Source of the DNA: a virus | Virus record (IMG/VR): IMGVR_UViG_3300046323_000346 | Span: 1 to 42,940 of that record | DNA: 42,940 nucleotides | Direction: 5' to 3' (one strand) | Shown here: positions 6,863 through 15,134 of the stretch, one piece after another | Numbering within the stretch: position 1 is the stretch's first letter | How the letters are laid out: every line of letters starts with the position of its first letter | Made by a program: the position numbers and the translations under genes | The notes under the pieces: model-generated | What the model was told of the DNA's origin: nothing | Seen by the model: the letters and a program-made list of their open reading frames with translations, nothing else | The model's database searches: none

Positions 6863-9063
6863 ATAGGGAACAAATTATAAAAAAAGGTTTACCATATATT
6901 GATGGTAATAAATTTCGCAATACTTATCATTTTTCAGAGGCTGCAAACAAGTTTCTCAAAGATGGTAAGTATTGTGATTTTCCTATTAAATCAAAAGACT
7001 GGGTAGATTTTTGGGTAGAAGAAAGACGTAAATGTTTTGAAGGAGTAACTATTGGGGAAGTAACTATAACAGGCTACTATTACTTTATGTTAAACTATAC
7101 CCCAATGAAGATAGCTGATTCTAATGAGAATGGAGCTAAGAACATTACAGCTTTTCCTAAGTTTTGGCTACCACATTGGCAGTTATTTCAAATTATAGAT
7201 TATTGTCAAAAAAATGGTCAGCATTTAGGTGTAATAAAAGTAAGGGGTTGTGGTTTCTCAGAGATTATATCAGCACTTGGTACAAGGGATTATGCACTTG
7301 TAGAAAGAGATAGTAACAATAATAAAATCTTTAAGACTATATTTTATTATGCTGGGGATAGAGATTATCTATTTGGTAAAGGTGTATTCGATTTAGTTAA
7401 AAAGAAAATAGATTTTGTTAATGCTAATACACAAGGAGCAATGAAACATCTTCATCAAGTAAAGAATACAGAAGATGAAAGGATTGCTGGTAAGAAAACA
7501 AAAGCTAACGACAATATACAAACAGGTGGTCATATAGCAGCTAACATTGTAACTTCACCAGATGATGTTCGTGGCGGTACATTAAATTGGGCTATATTAG
7601 ACGAGGGTGGTGCATTTAAAGACTCTCAAAAAGCAGTAAACATATTAAGAGGTAATATAGAACGAAGTGGTATTTGTATAGGTAACTTAATTATAGGTGG
7701 TACAGCTAACGAAAAAGTTAATTACATAGAAGGGTTAAAAAAAATGATATTACATCCTTCTGCCTACAATATGGTTAAGTTTAGAAATAATTGGATATTT
7801 CCACAGACAGAAGAAGATATACTTAAATTAGAAAACTACGAATTAGACCCTACCAAATTAATTTTGCCAAGAGATAGTGATGAACCAGGAACAGGTTGGT
7901 TTATACCTTGCTATATGGGGCAAGCTAAATTTATTGATAAAGATGGCAATCCTAAAGTAAGGGAGTGCATACAACATACAGAAAAAGAAAGAAGTATAAT
8001 GCTTAAAGGACAAGATGTAGGAGATGCTACAGCTTTTTTTGCAGATAATCCTTTTACAATAGATGAAGCATTAGTAAAAACGCATGGTAGAGAATACCAA
8101 TCTCCAGCACTTTCAAAACAACTAATTGATGTAAAAGTTAAAAAGATTGGAATGAAAGTTGAAAAAGGTTATTTACATTGGGTTAAGGATGAAACTGATA
8201 GAAGAAGTTTGGTTGGAGTAAAATTTGAAGCACATCCACAAGGTGATGTAGAAATAGTATTACACCCAGATTGGACAGAAGAAGGTAATAGAATTACATA
8301 TTTTAAGCAACCTAAAATAGATAAGTTATATGTATCAGGTTGTGATAGTATAGACCAATCAGACGGTGATTCTAACACACTTGGAGGTTCTAAGTTAGCT
8401 ATGTTGGTTAAAAAGAGAATTAATCCAAATAAAGGTGTTACAGACCACAATAACATATACGTAGCATTGTATAATCAAAGGAGTAGAAATGATGTAAGGG
8501 AGAATTGGGATAATGCTTTAAAACTTACTTTGTATTACCATGCTATGATGAATCTTGAATATACAAAGATTGGTATAATACAACACTTTGAACGATATGG
8601 GTTTGAGAAATATTTAGGGGATAGACCTACAAATGTAAATGATAATCTAAATGCTAAACAGTTAAGGGGTAGGAAAGGTACACAAATGTCTACAAAAGTA
8701 TTAGATTATGGTATTAAAAAGATTGAGGAGTATATAAATGACTATGTTGAGAATATGCACATAGAACAACACGTATCTCAATTAGTAGAATTTACAAGGG
8801 AAAACAAATCTAAGTTTGATATTCATGCAGCTATGTTAATGGTAGAAATATTAGATGATGAGTGGAGAGATATATTAGCAAGAGATTCAAACAAAAAAGA
8901 AAAAGTTACAATAGAATATAAGTGGGAGATTGACCCAATGACGGGATTTAAGCGTAAAGTAAGGACTAACTTAGAAAGAGAAAAAGAATTATTAAATTTG
9001 CAAAACAATTACAAGTCGGTGGACTACTATGACATCACCAATCAAAAGATAGTATACAAATGA
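6859..9063 (+). CDS. terL: Large terminase subunit (TerL), crAss-like type
   Basis: 734 residues. This is the packaging motor: an N-terminal ATPase pumps DNA through the portal and a C-terminal RNase H-like nuclease cuts the concatemer. The P-loop-like V-R-G-C-G-F-S (128-134) lacks the usual Lys, as in crAss-like terminases. Walker B is W-A-I-L-D-E (244-249). The nuclease acidic residues are in S-G-C-D-S-I-D-Q-S-D-G-D (about 493-504) and in F-D-I-H-A-A near the C-terminus. The start is TTG at 6859 overlapping the previous stop; the first ATG lies far inside the ATPase domain, so TTG is required. The stop overlaps the next gene as ATGA. Very confident. Confidence 0.95.
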   Translation: MNREQIIKKGLPYIDGNKFRNTYHFSEAANKFLKDGKYCDFPIKSKDWVDFWVEERRKCFEGVTIGEVTITGYYYFMLNYTPMKIADSNENGAKNITAFPKFWLPHWQLFQIIDYCQKNGQHLGVIKVRGCGFSEIISALGTRDYALVERDSNNNKIFKTIFYYAGDRDYLFGKGVFDLVKKKIDFVNANTQGAMKHLHQVKNTEDERIAGKKTKANDNIQTGGHIAANIVTSPDDVRGGTLNWAILDEGGAFKDSQKAVNILRGNIERSGICIGNLIIGGTANEKVNYIEGLKKMILHPSAYNMVKFRNNWIFPQTEEDILKLENYELDPTKLILPRDSDEPGTGWFIPCYMGQAKFIDKDGNPKVRECIQHTEKERSIMLKGQDVGDATAFFADNPFTIDEALVKTHGREYQSPALSKQLIDVKVKKIGMKVEKGYLHWVKDETDRRSLVGVKFEAHPQGDVEIVLHPDWTEEGNRITYFKQPKIDKLYVSGCDSIDQSDGDSNTLGGSKLAMLVKKRINPNKGVTDHNNIYVALYNQRSRNDVRENWDNALKLTLYYHAMMNLEYTKIGIIQHFERYGFEKYLGDRPTNVNDNLNAKQLRGRKGTQMSTKVLDYGIKKIEEYINDYVENMHIEQHVSQLVEFTRENKSKFDIHAAMLMVEILDDEWRDILARDSNKKEKVTIEYKWEIDPMTGFKRKVRTNLEREKELLNLQNNYKSVDYYDITNQKIVYK

Positions 9064-9395
9064 TAAGAACAACAAGGAATTTAATTACACCAATACCAGA
9101 TACAGTTCTTTGTTTTCTAAAAGATTATTTTGGGGAAACTTACTATTCACAATTTGAATATTTTTTTTATGAAATCCCAACAGATAAAGTAGATTGGTAT
9201 ACGTACATACTTTATGTTGATTTTCAATTAGCTCCATATTTTACATTTAGTTTTGATTTTGGTGATACTACAAAAGAAAATTCATACAATACATTTACAA
9301 AATATTTATTACCAAATTTAGAAAAGAAAAGAATACAATATAGAATTGGTAATACAGCATATTTTTCAGAGAATTTATCAAATAATCAAAACTAA
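9060..9395 (+). CDS. Protein of unknown function between terminase and portal
   Basis: 111 residues, rich in Tyr and Phe (Y-Y-S-Q-F-E-Y-F-F-Y-E). It starts inside the terminase stop (ATGA), so it is translated by coupling. No family recognised, no signal peptide or membrane span. The tight packing between terminase and portal suggests expression with the packaging genes. Confidence 0.68.
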   Translation: MIRTTRNLITPIPDTVLCFLKDYFGETYYSQFEYFFYEIPTDKVDWYTYILYVDFQLAPYFTFSFDFGDTTKENSYNTFTKYLLPNLEKKRIQYRIGNTAYFSENLSNNQN

Positions 9396-9399
9396 TGCA

Positions 9400-9879
9400 A
9401 TGAAAAAAGAATTTAAAAATAACACAAAAATAGTCAAAGCACAAGAAGGAGCTATGCTACCTACACAAGAACCACAAATAGAGAATGCCCAAGAAGAGAT
9501 GTATGAAGAAAGTGGTGGAGAAATGAGTTGCGAAGAGATTATATCTTTATTGAGAATGAGTATTACACAAGCTCATGTGTGGCATCATGCAACAAACTCT
9601 TATGCTCAACATGGTGCGTTTAGTGATTATTATATAGGGATGCCAGAACTATTAGATTTATTTGCTGAAGAATATCAGGGTAGGTTTGGTTTAATTAGAC
9701 TTACAGAAGCATTTGATTTTTTAGCGTACAATAAACAAACTGTACTGGATTATTTTACACACTTAGCAACTATTTCTGAAACTCATGCAGAAACACTTCC
9801 AGGACATTTAAAAAATCGTATTGAAGAAATTATAGGCTTTATATATCAAACGCTATATAAATTGAGGGAATTAAGTTAA
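9400..9879 (+). CDS. Ferritin-like helical protein (DUF5856-like) with QEG-type N-terminus
   Basis: The start chosen is ATG 9400 (M-K-K-E-F-K), giving 159 residues, because an upstream start at 9346 would overlap the previous gene by 50 bases. Residues 14-45 are low-complexity, with A-Q-E-G-A and many Gln and Glu, like the N-termini of the proteins at 37117 and 37522. The rest is a helical bundle with I-T-Q-A-H-V-W-H-H-A-T-N-S-Y-A-Q-H and E-E-Y-Q-G-R-F; the His, Glu and Tyr spacing resembles Dps/ferritin-like families seen in phages (DUF5856, from memory). It may be a virion or DNA-protecting protein. One base separates it from the portal gene. Family call is moderate. Confidence 0.68.
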   Translation: MKKEFKNNTKIVKAQEGAMLPTQEPQIENAQEEMYEESGGEMSCEEIISLLRMSITQAHVWHHATNSYAQHGAFSDYYIGMPELLDLFAEEYQGRFGLIRLTEAFDFLAYNKQTVLDYFTHLATISETHAETLPGHLKNRIEEIIGFIYQTLYKLRELS

Positions 9880-9880
9880 G

Positions 9881-12223
9881 ATGCAATTAAAAAAAGTAAG
9901 TAAGACAGGTAAACAATTAAGCTATGATGCTTACCCTAATGTAACAGCACAGGGTAGTCATGCTAATAGATTTTTCAATGAATATGATTTGTCAGAAGAA
10001 GACAAACTTTCAGAGGACTATCTAAAATCTACTGCAAACACAATTATCACACAACTTGTAACTAATGAGAAAAAAGAACTCACATTGGCTTACAATATGT
10101 ATAATTTAAAAAGAGATAAAAGAGAGTTTGCTTGGCTTACTGAAAATTATGGTGTAGGTAATCCAAAAGATGTGCCATTTTACCCGCTTATTAAAACTCA
10201 AATACAATACCTCATTGGTAAGTTTTTAGAAAATGATATACCTTACCAACCTACCTGTAATAACAAAGAAGCATTAGATTATATAGAGCAAACAAAGAAA
10301 AATGAAGTTATTAAAAAGGTACTTGAATCTATTAATAATTATAATGCTTCATTGTTATCTGGTGGGAAAGAATCACAAGAACTATTAGAAAAACAAATTA
10401 AGCAACTCCAATCTTATTATAAAACACACTATAAAACAGATTTAGAGATGTGTGCTTATGATGTTATTGAATATTATAAACAAGCAAAAGATTTAAAAGA
10501 TATTATTAGGTGGCTTGTTGAAGATTATTTTGTAGGTGGTTGTAGCTATTGGAGAACTTACATTACAGAAGTTGGTGTAGACCCTATTGTAAAAAGAATA
10601 GACCCAAGATTTTTCTATTATAACAAAGCATCTGGACAAAAATGGGTAAGAAATGCTGATAGATGTGTTTATGTAGAACGTATGACTAAACAACAAGTTT
10701 TACAAGAATACGGTCATTTATTACAAGATGGAGATATAGAAGAACTATATAGCTGGACAAACTACTCACAATTAGGTAATTACTACAATCCTACATACAA
10801 TCAAAACCTAAGAGGGTATCCATTAAATACCCAAAACGGGAATATGGTTCCGAATAACGTACTTAGGCAAGAGATAAACGTATATCACGTAGAATGGATT
10901 AGCTCTAATCCTGTAGTAATTTCAGATGGTGAGATGATACAAGATTTACAAAGAGTTGAAACGGGTACAGATAGAGAAGAATATGAAGAAATAAAAAGAT
11001 ATAGAAATGATAGATATGAGTGTGTACGAATTGGTAATAATATATTTCCTATTATGGGAAAATCTAAGTATGTATCAAGAACAAATCAAGAACCTTATAA
11101 ATGTACTTTATCTTACGATGGTTTTTGCAATGAAGAATTAGATGGTAAACCATTATCATTAATCTTATCTACAAAAGATATGCAAGATGATTATGATTTG
11201 CTTAATTATGTAAAAAATAGTATATACCCTAAAATAGAGCCAGGTGGTATGTATTTGAACATAGCACAAATACCAAATGAGATAGATGGAGATTTCTATA
11301 AAAGAATAGAGAAGTGGATTGGTATGAAGAAAGATGGTGGCATTGCTTGGATTAATACAGCACAAGAAGGAGCAGAACTATCTGGGGGTCAGACATTTGG
11401 GGGATATGAAAGTAACTTAAAAGGAGATTTATTACAAGCATTAGATTATGCTATAAATGAATTAGAAGAAAGAAGTAGGAAAATTACAGGTGTACCAAGA
11501 CAAGCTGAGGGGGAAGTAGAGCAACAAGATTTAGTTGGCAATACATTGCAAGCTATTAAACAAGGGGCAATTGTAAATAAACCTTTGTACTTTCAAATTG
11601 GATTAATGTGTAAGCATTTATTTACACAATTAGTAAATACTTCAAGGATAGCGTATAGTAAAGGTAAACATGCTTCATATATATTAGGGGAGTATGGTCA
11701 AAAGATATTTAGTATTGATGGTGATAAATTCTCAATAGCTGATTACAATATATTTATAAGTGATGCAACAGAAGAACATAAGCAATTAGAAATAATTAAA
11801 CAAATGACTTCACAAGCATTACAGGCACAACTAATAGATATTTATACAGCATTAGATATATCTTTAACAACATCTTTATCTGAAGCTAAGAAAAAGTTAG
11901 AAGAAAAATTAAATAGTAAAGAGAACGAACAGGTAAGTCAGTTATCACAACAAAATCAACAGTTGCAAGAACAGTTGAAGCAAATGGAAACTGAATTACA
12001 AAAAGTACAAAAGATAGCTTCTACCTTTGACCAAGATAAATTAAAGCAAGATAAAGAGTACAAAGAGAAAGACTATCAACTGAAATTACAAGAATTAGAA
12101 CAAAAGAAAAAATTTGAAGATAAGAAAAATGAATTAATTGAACAAAGAACTAAACTTGAGCAATTACAAGTGTTAGATACGGTTAATACAAAAGATGATA
12201 AAGTAGCAAATAAACTAACTTAA
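9881..12223 (+). CDS. Portal protein
   Basis: 780 residues. The portal dodecamer forms the DNA gate at one capsid vertex and docks the terminase. Evidence is the position two genes after TerL, the size, and typical segments: K-T-Q-I-Q-Y-L-I-G-K-F in the clip/stem region, V-E-D-Y-F-V-G-G and V-K-R-I-D-P-R-F-F-Y in the wing, and I-T-G-V-P-R-Q-A-E-G-E near residue 545, a portal hallmark followed by a long helix. Residues about 660-770 form a Gln/Glu/Lys-rich coiled coil (barrel-like extension). Some 25 bases with leader element copy 2 separate it from the next gene. Confidence 0.9.
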   Translation: MQLKKVSKTGKQLSYDAYPNVTAQGSHANRFFNEYDLSEEDKLSEDYLKSTANTIITQLVTNEKKELTLAYNMYNLKRDKREFAWLTENYGVGNPKDVPFYPLIKTQIQYLIGKFLENDIPYQPTCNNKEALDYIEQTKKNEVIKKVLESINNYNASLLSGGKESQELLEKQIKQLQSYYKTHYKTDLEMCAYDVIEYYKQAKDLKDIIRWLVEDYFVGGCSYWRTYITEVGVDPIVKRIDPRFFYYNKASGQKWVRNADRCVYVERMTKQQVLQEYGHLLQDGDIEELYSWTNYSQLGNYYNPTYNQNLRGYPLNTQNGNMVPNNVLRQEINVYHVEWISSNPVVISDGEMIQDLQRVETGTDREEYEEIKRYRNDRYECVRIGNNIFPIMGKSKYVSRTNQEPYKCTLSYDGFCNEELDGKPLSLILSTKDMQDDYDLLNYVKNSIYPKIEPGGMYLNIAQIPNEIDGDFYKRIEKWIGMKKDGGIAWINTAQEGAELSGGQTFGGYESNLKGDLLQALDYAINELEERSRKITGVPRQAEGEVEQQDLVGNTLQAIKQGAIVNKPLYFQIGLMCKHLFTQLVNTSRIAYSKGKHASYILGEYGQKIFSIDGDKFSIADYNIFISDATEEHKQLEIIKQMTSQALQAQLIDIYTALDISLTTSLSEAKKKLEEKLNSKENEQVSQLSQQNQQLQEQLKQMETELQKVQKIASTFDQDKLKQDKEYKEKDYQLKLQELEQKKKFEDKKNELIEQRTKLEQLQVLDTVNTKDDKVANKLT

Positions 12224-12227
12224 ATGG

Positions 12228-12245
12228 TATCTTAGTAAACAATAA
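12228..12245 (+). promoter_or_regulatory. Conserved leader element, copy 2 (GTAAACAATAA)
   Basis: TATCTTAGTAAACAATAA lies between the portal stop and the ATG at 12248. It is identical to copy 3 at 18003 in the last 12 bases (AGTAAACAATAA) and shares GTAAACAATAA with copy 1 at 3176. Only two bases lie between the element and the ATG, so if it is a promoter the transcript would be nearly leaderless. Confidence 0.45.
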
Positions 12246-12247
12246 AG

Positions 12248-12697
12248 ATGAATAACGAATATAAGAGAAAGAAGAACTTCAGGAAAGAAGAAGTGGTGTT
12301 TAAAGGTACTGAGTATGAGAAGACTTTTATTATACCAGGTCGTTTTCAAGATAGAAGACGAGCAGAAAAAGAAAGAAATGTTTACATACAAAAAGTAAAG
12401 AAGATAATAAAGTTAGAATGTGATGATAAATCACGATTAAGTTTTCAACAAGCAGGAGAAAAACAACTATCTTTACTTATTCCAATAAAATACGATAGAA
12501 AAAATATTGTATATATTGAAGAAAATATGTTTACCTTACCAAAGTATTCAATTTTATTTGGTAATGATGAATTTAAAATCTCAACATATATAAACTTTTA
12601 TAAAGCACAAAAAGATAATAAATTCTTTCTTGATTTTACAATATATGATTATGTTGTAATGATTGATAAAGGATTATTACGTACAACAACAAACTAA
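12248..12697 (+). CDS. Basic small protein of unknown function in the head gene block
   Basis: 149 residues. The first 45 residues are strongly charged (Y-K-R-K-K-N-F-R-K-E-E, R-F-Q-D-R-R-R-A-E-K-E-R), the rest is beta-rich with S-L-L-I-P-I-K-Y-D-R-K-N-I-V-Y-I. The charged N-terminus could contact DNA in the capsid. The stop overlaps the next ATG (TAATG). No family recognised. Confidence 0.7.
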   Translation: MNNEYKRKKNFRKEEVVFKGTEYEKTFIIPGRFQDRRRAEKERNVYIQKVKKIIKLECDDKSRLSFQQAGEKQLSLLIPIKYDRKNIVYIEENMFTLPKYSILFGNDEFKISTYINFYKAQKDNKFFLDFTIYDYVVMIDKGLLRTTTN

Positions 12698-13905
12698 TGG
12701 CAATAATAATAGACAATATAACTGGGGAAACAATTAACCAAGATTTTACAATTACACAGCAAACGTGTAGTTATAATACTTTAATTGTAGATACAACAAC
12801 AATTACTCCTCCAGAATATGATAGGGGTAGAGTTGAATATTTTATTGTCTATCCTGATACTACAGAAAAAAAGATTGGGGAAACAGCAAAAGGTTCTTCT
12901 TTTTATTATGATTTTTGTAGTGCAGCAACTTACACAGTAAGGCAATTACTAACCATTAGAGAAATACCTAATTGTGGTGGAGTAAGTCCTATTATATATC
13001 AATCAGATAGAACTGAAACAATAACAATATTAGAGTGGACTCCAGAATTAAATGTTCAAGGATTTGAAGACTGTTTAATTCAAGGCAACGAGTATGAACT
13101 AAGTTTTATAACAGCTTTAAATTCAAATGTTTGTGGAGCTTTAACTTCTGAATTGGTAATTGACATTATCGAAAAACCTTCTGGAAGTTTATTATTAGGT
13201 ACAACAATACCTACACCACTAACGACAGAAACTTGGACAGCTACATTTGATAAAAATGGTTCGTATTTATTATTAGTAACAGTACAAAACTGTTGCACTA
13301 CAGTATCTAAATACATCACAATTAATGTATGTGCACCATTAGAAATAAAAGCAGATTGCTGTGAATGTGGTAAGTATACATTGTATAATTACTCTACAAC
13401 AGAAACAATACCTTACACAATAACTCAACTATACCCACAAGTAAATACATTTACAACAATAGAAGGTATCTTACCTGCAAATTCATCACAAACAGTTACG
13501 CATAGTAAAGATGGTGTATTTGAGATAAGATATACAGATATTGATAACTTTGAAAAAACAAGATTGTGGTATTTATTCTGTAAGATAGATGATTGTATGA
13601 ACTCTTTAATTCAAAGCATATTATGTAGTGAAAGTTGTAAAGAATGTCCAGGAAAAGAAGGGGAGAAGAATAGAGAGAAGCTAAACAAGATAATGTTACT
13701 ATCTCAGCTTTATTACAAATGGATTGATGAAGAAATGGAAGGTAAGTCTTATGATTTATTTCCAGATAACAAACTTCTTGACTATTCAAATAGACTGAAA
13801 GAACTATACCAAATAGATGACATCTACAATAAAATATTAGAGATTTGTGATAATTGCGTATCAGCAGGAAAAACAAATTCTGATTGTGGTTGTGGGTGCA
13901 AATAA
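12697..13905 (+). CDS. Beta-sandwich, Cys-rich virion protein, probable head fibre or decoration
   Basis: 402 residues. Residues 1-300 have repeated Ig-like strand patterns (for example S-Y-L-L-L-V-T-V-Q-N-C-C-T-T-V-S-K-Y-I). The last ~100 are helical with paired cysteines (C-K-I-D-D-C, C-S-E-S-C-K-E-C) and end D-C-G-C-G-C-K. In crAss-like phages the genes between portal and capsid protein include head fibres and auxiliary capsid proteins, and the Ig-like folds fit. The C-terminal helical Cys module roughly resembles the N-terminal one of the protein at 15094. Structural role is inferred. Confidence 0.75.
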   Translation: MAIIIDNITGETINQDFTITQQTCSYNTLIVDTTTITPPEYDRGRVEYFIVYPDTTEKKIGETAKGSSFYYDFCSAATYTVRQLLTIREIPNCGGVSPIIYQSDRTETITILEWTPELNVQGFEDCLIQGNEYELSFITALNSNVCGALTSELVIDIIEKPSGSLLLGTTIPTPLTTETWTATFDKNGSYLLLVTVQNCCTTVSKYITINVCAPLEIKADCCECGKYTLYNYSTTETIPYTITQLYPQVNTFTTIEGILPANSSQTVTHSKDGVFEIRYTDIDNFEKTRLWYLFCKIDDCMNSLIQSILCSESCKECPGKEGEKNREKLNKIMLLSQLYYKWIDEEMEGKSYDLFPDNKLLDYSNRLKELYQIDDIYNKILEICDNCVSAGKTNSDCGCGCK

Positions 13906-13932
13906 CGATTAAACTAACAAACAAAAAATAAA

Positions 13933-14712
13933 ATGGCAGTATTTTCAAATACAACTTATTATAAATCAAATGCTAATAATTTAGCAATAGCTACAAGTAA
14001 TTCTGGTGTAGGCACTCCCACAGAAGCTCTTGGAGCAGTATCTGTTACAACAGGAACAATTACAACAAACTCTGGTAATACAGCCGTAGTGGGTGTAGGT
14101 ACTTTATTTACAGTAGAATTAGCTGTAGGTAGTTATTTATATAGCAATGCTTCACCGCCAGTTTATTTGGGTAAAGTTCTTAGTATTACAGATAACTTAA
14201 ATCTTGTATTAGAAGCTGGTGGAGCTTATGCAACTACTGCTGGCATTTCTTATTTAAGAAAAACATTAGCTGATGGTGTGTTGATTGAGCAAGACATATT
14301 AGTAAGAGTTCCTGTAATAGTTGTAGATAGTGTAACTCGTACTATTCCAAGAGTTTCTTACCTAAGAAACCCAAATGGAGCATTAGTATCATCTAACACA
14401 GATACGGCATACGTGCAATTAGGACAAGTATCTACAAGTAATCTTCCTGGCACATCTCCAGGCACTACTGTAATTAATACTACAATTGAAAGATTAAATG
14501 TGTTTACACAAGCAACACTTCCGTCTGGTAATTATTTTCCTACAAGTGGAGACCTTCCAAGCTATATTTGGTATAAATTAAATCCTTATGGCGCAACTGG
14601 TTCTAATCTTTCTGTATTTTCAAGATTTAGATTGATTGTTACAGAAACATTACCTGATATAAACATTACAACAAATATGCCTTACGCTACAGTAAACAAT
14701 GGTGATTATTAA
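13933..14712 (+). CDS. Beta-rich virion protein, capsid decoration candidate
   Basis: 259 residues rich in Thr, Ser, Val and Gly. A segment near residues 40-105 (T-G-T-I-T-T-N-S-G, G-V-G-T-L-F, V-G-S-Y-L-Y-S, Y-L-G-K-V-L-S-I-T) follows a pattern common in phage structural proteins: Gly-Thr strand, then a G-T-x-F turn, then a G-x-x-L-Y strand. No cysteines, unlike its neighbours. The ATG follows the A-rich leader AAACAAAAAATAAA. Probably on the capsid surface; exact role unknown. Confidence 0.72.
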   Translation: MAVFSNTTYYKSNANNLAIATSNSGVGTPTEALGAVSVTTGTITTNSGNTAVVGVGTLFTVELAVGSYLYSNASPPVYLGKVLSITDNLNLVLEAGGAYATTAGISYLRKTLADGVLIEQDILVRVPVIVVDSVTRTIPRVSYLRNPNGALVSSNTDTAYVQLGQVSTSNLPGTSPGTTVINTTIERLNVFTQATLPSGNYFPTSGDLPSYIWYKLNPYGATGSNLSVFSRFRLIVTETLPDINITTNMPYATVNNGDY

Positions 14713-14717
14713 TAACC

Positions 14718-14734
14718 TGTTTATAAAATAAACA
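14718..14734. repeat. Perfect palindrome TGTTTAT-AAA-ATAAACA
   Basis: Seven-base arms with a three-base centre, six bases after the stop of the beta-rich gene and 10 bases before the next ATG. It could be an operator or weak hairpin. There is no U-tract, so it is not a normal terminator. Confidence 0.4.
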
Positions 14735-14744
14735 CAATAAATAA

Positions 14745-15134
14745 ATGCCAAATTCATATATAGATTTTACAACAAACTTTGCTACTGGTTTTTTAGATTT
14801 CACAACAACCACAGTAGCTATTACAGATTTTACATCAAGGTCTGTTGTAGACAACTATATAGATTTTACAACAGTAGGATATAGTTTTGTAGATTTTACA
14901 TCAAGTAATTATTCCTATGTAGACTTTACAACAAGACCAATTACAGATACATACATTGATTTTACAACAAGTAATTTTATTTGTGTAGATTTTACCACAC
15001 AGCCATTACAAGATTCTTTTATAGATTTTGTAACTATGTCGTATCAAATAATAGATTTTACAACAGAACAAACAACTTCTACAATAAGTAGTAATGACAA
15101 CCCAATATTCTACTATACAATTATCAAGGAATAA
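14745..15134 (+). CDS. DFTT-repeat protein of unknown function
   Basis: 129 residues made almost wholly of ten copies of a [YFI]-[IVL]-D-F-[TV]-[TS] unit, with Asp at residues 7, 18, 28, 40, 50, 60, 72, 82, 94 and 104. Spacing mostly alternates 10 and 12, giving a 22-residue super-repeat in the second half (T-T-R-P-I-T-D-T-Y-I-D-F-T-T). This regular strand-turn rhythm suggests a beta-solenoid or stacked beta structure. The last 22 residues are non-repetitive. It overlaps the next gene by 41 bases. No known family recognised; a fibre or decoration role is inferred from the location. Confidence 0.78.
   Translation: MPNSYIDFTTNFATGFLDFTTTTVAITDFTSRSVVDNYIDFTTVGYSFVDFTSSNYSYVDFTTRPITDTYIDFTTSNFICVDFTTQPLQDSFIDFVTMSYQIIDFTTEQTTSTISSNDNPIFYYTIIKE
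14757..15065 (+). repeat. Tandem DFTT coding repeat, ten units
   Basis: The DNA repeats a core close to GATTTTACAACA at 30-36 base spacing. The units differ between copies mainly at the flanking residues and third codon positions, so this is an old protein repeat under selection rather than recent slippage. Confidence 0.85.

Noticed and set aside
7564-7590. GG pairs in the terminase and other genes as extra cargo motifs
   Set aside because: Isolated occurrences such as Q-T-G-G and R-G-G-T in enzymes are expected by chance and are not clustered.
9346-9399. Upstream start for the ferritin-like gene
   Set aside because: It would add 18 residues overlapping the previous gene, whereas ATG 9400 follows a normal A-rich leader.
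13496-13969. 157-residue minus-strand frame
   Set aside because: Antisense to the Cys-rich head protein gene and the next start; low-complexity product, no leader.
14757-15065. Regular repeats that could suggest a CRISPR array
   Set aside because: Units are coding, vary in sequence and lack spacers of constant length; it is a protein repeat.
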